From contig NC_081841.1 in the NCBI RefSeq assembly GCF_963259705.1, positions 91,153,063 through 91,217,062 on the forward strand: DNA of 64,000 bases. The letters run 5' to 3'. Below are positions 55,571 to 64,000 of this stretch, one piece after another (the stretch's first letter is position 1; each line of letters opens with the position of its first letter). Under the pieces are notes generated by a model. The model was not told the DNA's origin, searched no databases, and worked only from the letters and a program-made list of their open reading frames with translations. The DNA is from Myotis daubentonii. Its lineage: Eukaryota > Chordata > Mammalia > Chiroptera > Vespertilionidae. The position numbers and the translations under genes are program-made.

Positions 55571-56140
55571 CAGTAAGCGGCAAATGGCATACTCAAAAGA
55601 GTTTAACTGAAAGGAATTTAACAAAAAGGCAGTGTACAGAAATGTGGGCTGGTGAAGAAAATCAATAAGGCGTGGCTAGGCCCCAGGGAAAGCAACCCCC
55701 ACCACAGGCCTGACGGGGCAAGAGGAGAGAGCTGTGTCCCACACTCAGCGAGAGCTGTGCTGTGGAAGGGCTGCGCCCACACCTGTGACAAGTCAGGGAA
55801 GAAGTGGAGAGGGAGATAAACCGCCCAACTTCTTTCTCCACTTACCCTCAGATTTCCTGCCAGTGTTGCCTGGCCAAACTCAACTGGAAACTAGAGAGCA
55901 AGGGAGCCTGGGAGATGCAGTCTATGGTAGTCAGCCTCCTGGGAGCACCGAACAGGGAGGGGAAGAATGTGGAGTGGAACTGGATGGGAATAAATGGGCA
56001 AGAACCAGTCTCATGCCAGGCACATGGTAGGTGCTCAGCACATGCTGATTGAATGAGTAAATGGATGACGGACTGACGGAATGGATAGATGAACAAAGAA
56101 AGCCGAAGATAAAGAGAAAGGGATATAGAAAGAATGAACA
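55571..56140. other. Intergenic with an L2 3' fragment at about 56005-56065 (+)
   Basis: The L2 piece reads tgccaggcacatggtaggtg then gctgattgaatgagtaaatg. The remainder is unclassified. Confidence 0.4.
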
Positions 56141-56144
56141 TTGG

Positions 56145-56325
56145 ATAAGTTCCTACTATGGGCCAGGCATCTTACATAAATGATCTTGTTCAAATCCACG
56201 TAGAAATCCTATGAGATCCATTGCTGTTCCCACAACCTGAGCCCTCAGAGGTTAACATATCTCATTCAGGAGAAATCATGGAGCCAGGATTCCAGCTCAG
56301 GTCCTGACTCTTAACACTGTGTCAC
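56145..56325 (-). mobile_element. MIR SINE
   Basis: Antisense MIR: gttcctactatgggccaggc, atgatcttgttcaaatccac, then agaggttaacatatctcatt and gagccaggattccagctcag. Confidence 0.65.
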
Positions 56326-57190
56326 ATTAAACACACCTTGCACGTTTCCACATCTACATTAGCCCACACTCTGCATCCCTTCCCACTGGGAATGCCCTCT
56401 GGCCTGCCAAAAACCCAGTAAACTTCCGGTTCTGCTCCCACTGCTCCTCTCACAGCCTGCCCTGGGTCACCATAGCCAGAAGCCATCTTCCTCTCCTCTG
56501 AATATTATACTAACTGTTACATACCATTCACATACCATCTAATTTCTTTATAATGTAATTATTGAGAGCATCTCATCTCCTTATAAATATTTTGAAAGCT
56601 CTTGGAAGCAGGATCTGTTGTTTATTTCTTGTCATTAGTTTGATAGCACTTAGTAGGTAATCAATAATTATTTGTTGGTGTGTCTATTTACTTGTATTAC
56701 ATGAGTCATTTTTAATGTCACTTAAGAAAAATTTACTTAAATAAGTGTTTTTTTTTACGACTATTGTATAAAAAACTTATTCCTTTCTCATTTAATATTG
56801 GATCTTAACTGTTTTTCTATTATACAATCTTTGTTTTCAAAGGCAATCTAGTAGTCAATCCTATGGATATACCAAAATTTACTTCCCTATTGCTGGATAT
56901 TTAAATGTATGTCTTTTCCTTACTCCTCCCCCTCAACCCCACCTCCCCGCATACCAACGTTGTTACAAATATTTTTGGAATTGCATTTCTCTCAATGGAA
57001 ACATTTCTGTAAGAGCCCATGTTTAGTTAAGACTGATTAAACACTACAGTTGTTAATTACACTAAATGGATTTAGTTTTGAGACTCTAATTTATTTTGTA
57101 ATCCATTTTGGGATTGACTCTTAGGGAAGAGCCAAAATAACAGTGTCTCCTGCCATATGCAGATGCAGGAATACCTAAGGGAAGCCAGTC
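56326..57190. other. Intergenic, probable old L1/L2 debris, no gene
   Basis: AT-rich 56500-57000 resembles old L1 3' sequence (gtagtcaatcctatggatat; cctattgctggatatttaaa). No gene. Confidence 0.35.
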
Positions 57191-57260
57191 CAGCATCCAC
57201 CCAGCACCCATCCACCCAGCACCCATCCACCCAGCACCCATCCACCCAGCACCCATCCAG
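57191..57260 (+). repeat. 15-bp minisatellite, about 4.5 units
   Basis: Head-to-tail units ccatccacccagcac, almost without mismatches. Because 15 is a multiple of 3, one - strand frame shows repeated GCWVD, which is only a translation of the repeat. Confidence 0.92.
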
Positions 57261-57689
57261 CCCACATTGCCCAGGAGCCCTGGTGGGGACTGTGGCAGTC
57301 ACCACAGGAGGTTGGAGGCCTTCTCTGAAGATGTAACCTCACCGTCTTCAGTGCAGCCCTGCTTGGTGGCCAAGAAGCTGAGCACAGATGTCATCACAGC
57401 TGCTCTACCTTTGATCCAAAGCCGTATAGATTCCACTTATTGTGCTACTGACCACCTGTCTGGATATTATAGCAGCTTTGGAGGCACCAAACTGAAATGA
57501 CAACTTTCATTAGTATCTAAAGTAGCAAACCGTTCTCCTTAACATCAGCAATTTCCCAATTCTACTTCTGAAATTGCCTCAAAGCATGGAGGGGGTGTGA
57601 GAAGGGAAGTTATATAGACTGAGTATCTATTATGAATCAGAAATTTGTGCTGTAGGTTATACAAGCATAATGCATTGACTAAGAGTAGT
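57261..57689. other. Intergenic, no gene recognised
   Basis: The 77-codon + strand frame 57267-57500 shows no recognisable protein. Confidence 0.4.
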
Positions 57690-57930
57690 GAAATCTGAAA
57701 CCAGTTTACCGGGGTCTGGGTTCAAATCCCTGCTCCACTTTGTCATGCTTGTGTGACCAGGCAAATTTAACTTCTCTTTTTCTTACTATCTTTATCTGTA
57801 CAGTGAAAGTAATAAGTACACCTCCCCTTAAGGCTATTATAAGACCTGGTTACATGCGAGGACTAGATTGGTAAAGCAAGCAGAATGCCTGGCACATATT
57901 AAGGGCTATGTGAGTGTTTGCTATTATTAT
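57690..57930 (+). mobile_element. MIR SINE
   Basis: Sense MIR: gtctgggttcaaatccctgc (B box), tttatctgtacagtgaaagt, then agaatgcctggcacatatta. Confidence 0.75.
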
Positions 57931-57946
57931 TATTACTGATCTTTTT

Positions 57947-58205
57947 AAAACTCATTTAGTTTAGCCCTAACTGGTTTGGCTCAGTGGATAGAGCGTCAGC
58001 CTGAAGACTCAAGGGTCCCAGGTTCGATTCCAGTCAAGGGCATGTACCTTGCTTGCGGGCGTATCCCTAGTAGGGGCTGTGCAGGAGGCAACTGATAGAT
58101 GTTTCTCTCTCATTGATGTTTCTAACTCTCTATCCCTCTCCCTTCCTCTCTGTAAAAAATCAATAAAATATATTTTTTAAAAAAACCGAAACTCATTTAG
58201 TTTAG
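57947..58205 (+). mobile_element. VES SINE, full length, near-perfect target duplication
   Basis: SINE 57965-58188 has head ccctaactggtttggctcag, B box ggttcgattccagtcaaggg, body and tail aatatattttttaaaaaaac. The 17-bp repeat aaactcatttagtttag flanks it on both sides. It is among the least diverged copies here. Confidence 0.95.
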
Positions 58206-59930
58206 TTCTCACAACAACTGTCTGAGGTAGACCAGGGATTGAAAATGGTCAGCTTATGGGCTGAACTTGGTTTCCAGATATGTTTTGGCCTGCACATGTT
58301 TCTTTAATCTGAGCCAACATTTTAGAATCTGGAGTTCTATATAAAAATCTGGATTCCTGGCTCTTCTTGAAAAGTCCTCATCTGGCAGCAAGCAGAGGGA
58401 TCTAAGTGCTGCCGATTCTTTAGATGAGGAACGCACGTTGGCGGTGTGCTGATACAGTGGCGTGACTTCAGTGGTGAGTGAGAAAACCCGACGAATAGTT
58501 GCCTCAGGTAAGGATTTATTACCTCAGTGAAGAACTGCAAACTAGGGTTAATACAAGTGTCACAAACATGTCAAGGATGGCTGTCCTGCCACCGCTGATG
58601 TTTCTGCCTTTCCTCTCTGCCATCTTCAGCATGTAGCTATGAAGTTCCCCCTCAATTCTGCCTCCAAATGGCTCACAAGTCACATGCAGACAGACTAACG
58701 CATGTCCAGAGAGGATAGCTTGTTCTCCTGTTGGCCTCTTTTTCTTATAAAAGAAACTCTTTTTTAAAAAATGCCTACCTGACTTCCCACTGAGCTCGCA
58801 AGTGCCAAGACCAGCTCGTATGCCAATACTCCAGTTGCTAGGAGCCTCGGAAAGCATGTCTCCCAGTTCCCGATGCCTACAGGAGCGAAGAGGCAAGGCT
58901 GCTGAGCAGGCCACTGAGAAAGCCAGGCACATCTCACCCAGTAGTTGCTCAAGTGCTTACACCAGTTCCCTGACTTATTTAGCTACCTGTGGGCAACCAA
59001 CGTGGTGATTTCCCACTTTACAGATAAACGGGAACTCTTAGAGAAAATATAATTTACCCAAGGTGATACAACTAACAAATGCCTAGAATGTCTGCCACAC
59101 GTAAGCACTCAACAAATGATAGTTACAAATTCTCTGTCTTGTGGGAGGTTTGAGGCATGAAAATTTGGGCAGATTAAAAACAAATCAGTTTTAAGTTCTT
59201 TAGAAAGGAGCCTTAGCATAGGTTCACAATGGCATGATGTTTAGAGTTTGAAATTAAATTGGTGTATTTACTCCAGCTGGATGATTAACAGCATCAAGCA
59301 ACATTTATGGTGTCTTCAGGTGCACAAGTAAGATGACAATTAAGATACTTTACAGGGATGTGGGCATGACTCTCTGGGTGCTCATCTCTCAAACAACTCC
59401 GGGGGAGGGCATTGTTTTTTTGTTTGTTTTGTTTTTTTATAAGAGAAGAACATGCCCATTGTGAATGTTGCAGTCATTAAAAATTGTTGGAATTTCTTAA
59501 CAGGGCTTGCATGCCAGTCCAGAAACCAAGGGGGAAAGCGGTAGTGAGTAGTAGCTATGTAGGTAACGCTGCTTCTTATCCCATACCAAAGGCAGAACCC
59601 AAATCAAGCCCCAGCAAGAGGTGTCTTGGTGGAATCTTCTCGGGTTAGCAATGACAGCAGCCGGTGCTTCTTACTGTTCTTTTTCAACTGTATCTTATGA
59701 GCTCCCTTAGAACAAGAAGGTTGGAACCCCGTCCTTCACTAATTCCCTGTGATAACGTTTTAAAAACTCTCAGCAGCAAGTGAAGGTTTTCCCCACCTCT
59801 GATGTCTCTTTCAGTTCCCTTAACTGTTGGCATTTGCGCAGACTGGTTATTTCCCGTGCTGAATCATTTACTGACTATCTGACTATCTTCTGGGGGAGCC
59901 AAATAATTTTAAACATTCTCAGTGACTCAT
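58206..59930. other. Intergenic, no gene recognised
   Basis: Contains possible old hAT or MIR debris (58230-58520; 59000-59120) that I cannot name. The - strand frame 58519-58932 has no recognisable domain. Confidence 0.35.
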
Positions 59931-59935
59931 GTATT

Positions 59936-60165
59936 CTTACCAGTTCTTTTATTTTCTCTTATTTATTGATTTTTAGAAAGAGATGGAGAGAGAGAAAGAA
60001 AAAAAACACACATTGATTTGTTGTTCCATCTATTTATGCATTCATTATTGATTATGCATTGATTATTATATGTGCCCTAATGGGGGATTGAACCCACAAC
60101 CTGGGAATATGGGGTTGACGCTCTACAATTGAGCTACCTGGCCTGGGCCCTTACCAGTTCTTTTC
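59936..60165 (-). mobile_element. VES SINE inserted in the RPL21 retrocopy's flanking repeat
   Basis: Antisense VES from ttatttattgatttttagaa to gagctacctggcctgggc. Direct repeats cttaccagttctttt at about 59937-59951 and 60149-60163 are its target duplication. The same motif (ccggttcttttattt) recurs at 60825 beside the RPL21 copy. Confidence 0.88.
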
Positions 60166-60269
60166 TTTTATTTTATTATTATTTTTTTTAAGAACACATA
60201 GTTTTCTTTAATTATTTTTTTTGGGGGGGGGGTCTAGGGACGCCACACTTCTACTCAATTAAGATAAAC

Positions 60270-60822
60270 ATTTTTATCAGCGCGGAGGTGTTTGTTTTTT
60301 TTTCTTATCGTGCCATGAATTCATAGGGAATGGGCTCCAGCAGCTCGGGCTCCTTTCCATGGGTTCTCACAGTGGCTTCTCTGGGTGGAGGAGGCTGACG
60401 CTTCAGTTAAACCCAGTGACCGTTCTCTTTGGCTTCCTTTTTCTGATCATTTCCCTTCACACGTTTCAGGAAGCTGTCTCGGCTCTTTTAGTGCTTAATA
60501 TGCTCAATATGCACATTAACTCTCTTGGCAAGAATCTTGCCCTTAACTTGCTTGCTCACAACAATGCCCACCGCATGCTGGGTGGCACTGTAGACTCCTC
60601 CAGTTATGCCCTGTGACATGTGTGGGGCCTTCCTTTTTGAACAGTGCCCGTTCCCTTGATGTCCACAATATCACCTTCTTGTAGATCCACATGCATGTGG
60701 CCACAGGAACAGTTCCGTGTTTTCTAAAAAAGCCTAGAGAACATATAGTGGGGCCTCTCCTCTTTCCCTTGGTGTTAGCCATTTTGGCGAATTACTGGAA
60801 GATGGCGGTTCTGGCCGAAAGG
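60270..60822 (-). pseudogene. RPL21: RPL21 processed pseudogene (60S ribosomal protein eL21 retrocopy)
   Basis: The parent encodes a component of the large cytosolic ribosomal subunit. This copy is intronless. On the - strand it starts with the RPL21 5' UTR (cctttcggccagaaccgcc, from about 60822), has the start codon at 60782-60780, and reads [19 protein letters not shown]...RKHG with many substitutions. The frame shifts after about 45 codons. The C-terminus ([13 protein letters not shown]) is still visible at 60310-60350, but the normal stop position reads CGA. The 3' UTR core ends near 60275 with a short A run. The nearly full-length 5' end and loss of frame mark an L1-mediated processed pseudogene without coding function. 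Open frames on the opposite strand are shadows. Confidence 0.93.
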
Positions 60823-60850
60823 CACCGGTTCTTTTATTTAATTTTTGTTG

Positions 60851-60851
<1 letters not shown>

Positions 60852-60938
<87 letters not shown>
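60852..60938 (+). repeat. Compound microsatellite (CT)n-(CA)n
   Basis: About 26 CT units pass into about 16 CA units. Likely length-polymorphic. Confidence 0.95.
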
Positions 60939-60939
<1 letters not shown>

Positions 60940-61884
60940 GTAGGATGCTAAAAAGTTTCTACTTAGTCATATAATAGTCAATTTCCTTGACACGTTTCCA
61001 GAAGCTATTTGGCTTTAAAGTACATAATGAAATGAAAGACTGATTATTTAATTTTTAGCCAAATCCCAGGTTTAGCCAAGAGTGTTAAATTCAGATTTCA
61101 GCCCTACACAGCTAAGAATTCCTTGATGAAAAGAAATGCCATATCATTACCCTTTTGCCCATCAAATCAGTTGCTTTGCTACCTTCAACTGCTCTGGTAT
61201 CAAATCCTGTGTCTGTAATCATACAGTAATGAGACTAACAGAGCCAGTTATACAATCCTAGTTTATTATTTTTAAAAAGCCCTGAAAATATAGGGTGCTC
61301 AGTAGCTAAGAGAAGAAACCTGGTGAAAGGCTCAATAGAAGTGAGAGGACGAAGGGTGGACACTCTGAGGAATACTTAGCCCAGCTGTCAGATTGTTCAA
61401 CCAAAGGCTTGGCTCTTACAGCTTGAGATCATTGCTTCAGTCTTACTAGGGAGTATTTAAAGTAAAACGAGCCTCTTTCTGTTTATCCTACAGCTGCCAT
61501 GTTGTTTTAACAATGTACTCCTTGAAAGCTTCTTAAGGTAATGTTGACCTTTGCTGAATGCAGACTATGCCAGGTCCTGACTCATTAGCATGGCACACCT
61601 CTGCAGCCTTATCTTGTTGACTTTCCTCCACCCCCACTCCCATCTTCCCACACACCTACAATCCAGGCATACCTCACTAATCACACAATTACCAAAGCTT
61701 TATGCTCTCAGCTTCTGATCACACTGTTCTTTTCCTGGAATGCCCTCCTGCACCTCATCTACTGGAGAAATACTTATCCTTCAACACCCCACTGTGAGAA
61801 TAAACAAGTAATATTTTCTGTCAAAAAAGGGAATTTAGGCAGTGCCATTTTGGCCGGTGTGATTTGCAGCTCCCCTGGGGCCCA
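60939..61884. other. Intergenic with an L2-like fragment near 61700-61800 (+)
   Basis: L2-like: ttttcctggaatgccctcct followed by cttatccttcaacacccca. No gene recognised. Confidence 0.4.
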
Positions 61885-61888
61885 CCAT

Positions 61889-62113
61889 TTTATTTATGTA
61901 TTTATTTATTTAAATATATTTTTATTGATTTTTAGAGAGGAAGGGAGAGGGATAGAGAGAAACTTCAATGATGAGAGAGAATTGATTGGCTGTCCCCTGC
62001 ACGCTACCTACTGGGGATCGAGCCCACAACCCAGGCATGTGCCCTTGGCCAGAATTGAACCTGGGACCCTTCAGTCCACAGGCTGATGCTCCATCCACTG
62101 AGCCAAACTGGCT

Positions 62114-62152
<39 letters not shown>
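61889..62152 (-). mobile_element. VES SINE followed by (GA)n
   Basis: Antisense VES with tail ttatttatttaaatatattt, body, cttggccagaattgaacctg (B-box complement) and head gagccaaactggctaggg at about 62117. A (GA)18 array (62116-62152) directly abuts the head. Confidence 0.92.
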
Positions 62153-62156
<4 letters not shown>

Positions 62157-62164
62157 TGGTAGTT

Positions 62165-63280
62165 TTGGGTTTTTCATAGATGCCCGTTTATCAAATTGAG
62201 AAAGTTCCTTTCTATTCCTAGTTCATAGAATGCTTTGTTTTGTTCTTTTATTCATGAAGAAGTGTTGGATTTTATTAAATGTTTTTCTGCATTTTGACAT
62301 CTATGTTCATAAGGGGTATTGGTTTGTAGTTCTCTTTTGTTGTTTATATCCTTGTCTGGTTTTAGTTTCAGGGTCATACTGACCTCATAGAATGAATTGG
62401 GAAGTGTTCCTTCCTTTTCTATTTTTTGGAAGAGTTTGTAAAGAATTAGTATTAATTCTTTAAAAAATAATATGTAGAATTCTCCAGTGAAGTCATCTGC
62501 ATTGAGGGGCCTTCTATGGGTAGCTTTTAAATTACTTATCATTTCAAAACATAGGTTTTATTATTATTCAGGTTGGATGAGGCTTTTAGAGCAGGAGCTG
62601 ATTGCTATTGAAAAGCTAGTTTGTTACTCATAGTTCCCGTTTCCACACACAGGGAAATAACAGGTTGGTCAGGAGGCAAAGGGAGCAAGGGGGCAAGGAA
62701 AAATGTTGGCAAGAACTTTTTTTTCTGTGGAAGGCAGTATATGCAGGTTTCAAATTGTCTAATTTAAATAATTTCACCAGAATCTGGGCCATAGGGATTG
62801 TTCCAAGTTGCCTGGTACGCAGACCTGGGCTGATTAATTAGGGCAGGGGAATAATGGTCCAGATTATAAAATCCTGATAAGGGATGTAGTGCCCGTGTGG
62901 ACTTTGGATTTGTTAGTTTGCATATGAGAGATTCAATCACAGGAAATTAGGAACTATTGCTAGGAACTGGCTAACCCTGGAAGGGGAAGTCTCTCCAGGG
63001 TCCACAAAAGCTCTAGATGTCTAAGCACCAGAAATGCAGACTATAAAAAGTCATAATTAATGCACAAATTCAATCTCTTTACTTGTTATAGGACTGTTTA
63101 GGTTTTCTGTTTCTTCTTGAACCGCTTTCAGTAATTTGTGTCTGTAGAAATTTGTCCATTTCATCTAGTTTATCTAAGTTGTTGGTATAGTATTTCCTGA
63201 TAATTCTTTTTTTATTTTTCTAAGATTGGCAGCAATGTCCCCTTTTCACTCCTAATACTGATCATTTGAGTCTTCTCTCT
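62165..63280 (-). mobile_element. LINE-1 ORF2 fragment, antisense, split by an LTR-like insert
   Basis: On the - strand, 62542-62252 encodes reverse-transcriptase-region text (TGEFYILFFKELILILYKLF; KIEKEGTLPNSFYE) with internal damage. The L1 resumes at 63069-63280 (caatctctttacttgttata...tttgtccatttcatctagtt). It was interrupted at 62547/63069 and again by the WASHC3 retrocopy at about 63281. Confidence 0.8.
62543..63073 (-). mobile_element. Probable solo LTR inserted in L1
   Basis: About 520 bp (62548-63068) separates two adjoining L1 ORF2 segments and is flanked by ttcaa on both sides. Read on the - strand it starts TGTGCATTAATTATGAC and carries AATAAAACC near its end, consistent with an LTR poly(A) signal. 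The 3' terminus is not a clean CA, so the class is uncertain. Confidence 0.5.
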
Positions 63281-64000
63281 TTTTTTCTTTTTCTTTTTTT
63301 AAATGCTTTATTATTATTACAATTTTAGCACTGAGGAAGCTTGGTGGTGAATATCTGGCCACTTGATGTTGTTTTGAAAAAGAGGTTAAGTTCAGACTCT
63401 CTTTCTGATAGAATGTAAAGTACTTCTACACGTGTTATCTGTAATTATTATGAAAGTAAATCTTAGTCACTAAAAGAGTATTCACTATCTGAACTTTCTT
63501 CTGCATTTTTTTCACCTTCGCCATCAGGCACTGGAGCATCTGGCCTCTCGAGAAGATCTGGGTTTAGTCCTTCTGATATCATTTTGTTTCTTATTGCCAT
63601 CACTGGGACACCCACCTGAACCATTTTGAGATATCTGGCATATCTTGGATCCTTGGCTACAGTTAAGATATTTTCTGCTGTTACTTCACTTTCCTGTGGT
63701 CCAGATTCTTGTAAACTGTTCTGCTGTGATGGCTCTGAAGTGGTTTCATTTGTGACTCCAGTGACACTTACAGGGGAGACTTCAACTGTGACATCATCTA
63801 GGCCTGGGATAGATGACAACTTTGCATCTAAAATATTGAGAGTTGTTTCAATTTGCTGGATACGAAGAGCAAGGTCTGCCAGCTTCTCCTCACAGGCTGT
63901 GGAGAAGCGGTTGAGGAACTGTACAGTGTGCACCACAAACTGGTTTAGAAATGCCACCGTTCTTTTCTGTTGAATAGCTGGCACCTTGGTCAGGTCAATG
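63281..64000 (-). pseudogene. WASHC3: WASHC3 (CCDC53) retrocopy with an open reading frame, 5' end outside window
   Basis: WASHC3 is a small coiled-coil subunit of the pentameric WASH complex, which drives Arp2/3 actin nucleation on endosomes. On the - strand the frame is open from the window edge (...IDLTKVPAIQQKRTVAFL) to TAA at 63465-63463, about 178 codons; the usual protein is about 194 residues, so only the first dozen lie outside. The coiled-coil segment (LADLALRIQQIETTLNILDA), the conserved DPRYARYLKMVQVGVPVMAI motif and the acidic C-terminus (SSDSEYSFSD) are all present without stops or frameshifts. No introns interrupt it. A 3' UTR follows with AATAAA (complement of 63307-63312) and then an A-rich tail (63281-63300 as T on the + strand), inserted into an L1. 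This is a processed copy of the multi-exon parent gene. The intact frame means it is either young or a functional retrogene; expression cannot be judged. Confidence 0.9.

Noticed and set aside
57072..57305. Frame with repeated GCWVD units, like a repeat protein
   Set aside because: The repeats come solely from the 15-bp minisatellite; there is no start context or flanking domain.
57965..58040. tRNA-like sequence with a good B box
   Set aside because: This is the tRNA-derived head of a VES SINE (body, tail and target duplication present), not a tRNA gene. The same applies to the other VES copies.
60359..60616. 85-codon + strand frame
   Set aside because: Antisense shadow of the RPL21 processed pseudogene.
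63626..63973. 115-codon + strand frame
   Set aside because: Antisense shadow of the WASHC3 retrocopy.

Overview
The window is nuclear DNA from a placental mammal, almost certainly a vespertilionid bat (Myotis, Eptesicus or Pipistrellus type). It carries many tRNA-derived VES SINEs and several non-autonomous Helitrons with the vespertilionid 5'-TC...CTAG-3' ends. It also has SPIN-type and other hAT elements, a piggyBac-like MITE with TTAA duplications, and a bat-type L1 5' end, on a background of old mammalian MIR, L2 and Tigger remnants. No bacterial-style operons, CRISPR arrays or functional tRNA/rRNA genes are seen.

One conventional gene is complete for coding sequence: SOCS2 (suppressor of cytokine signalling 2) on the + strand. 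A large CpG island (about 3.94-7.79 kb) contains two tandem TTCNNNGAA STAT elements (5110-5129), unresolved 5' non-coding exon(s), and the first coding exon (7087-7225). A 1,609-bp GT-AG intron separates this from the second coding exon (8835-9292). The joined frame is 198 codons plus stop and holds an SH2 domain and a C-terminal SOCS box. Poly(A) signals follow at 10.29 and 10.63 kb. From there to about 60 kb I find no host exon, which fits the gene-poor interval downstream of SOCS2 known in other mammals.

Two retroposed gene copies lie at the right end, both on the - strand. One is a frame-disrupted RPL21 processed pseudogene (60270-60822). The other is a WASHC3 (CCDC53) retrocopy (63281 to beyond 64000) whose reading frame is open throughout the visible part.

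The rest is a record of transposition. At 29.1-31.0 kb three different hAT elements sit end to end, separated by four identical copies of the palindromic 8-bp target GTCTAGAC; the middle one was later hit by two abutting Helitrons. At 32.0-34.9 kb a Tigger element is split by a Helitron composite, which is itself split by a solo LTR and carries an identical 220-bp short-range duplication. At 35.7-36.5 kb a VES SINE sits in a SPIN element that sits in a Helitron. At 54.3-55.6 kb a solo LTR with a 4-bp duplication splits an L2. Four Helitron copies carry a facing pair of 18-bp arms that match the CTCF core motif, a possible regulatory consequence of the Helitron amplification. A 48-bp perfect palindrome at 48.0 kb is unexplained.

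All calls come from reading the sequence and from remembered family features; no database search was run. Boundaries of old repeats (MIR, L2, old L1) are approximate.
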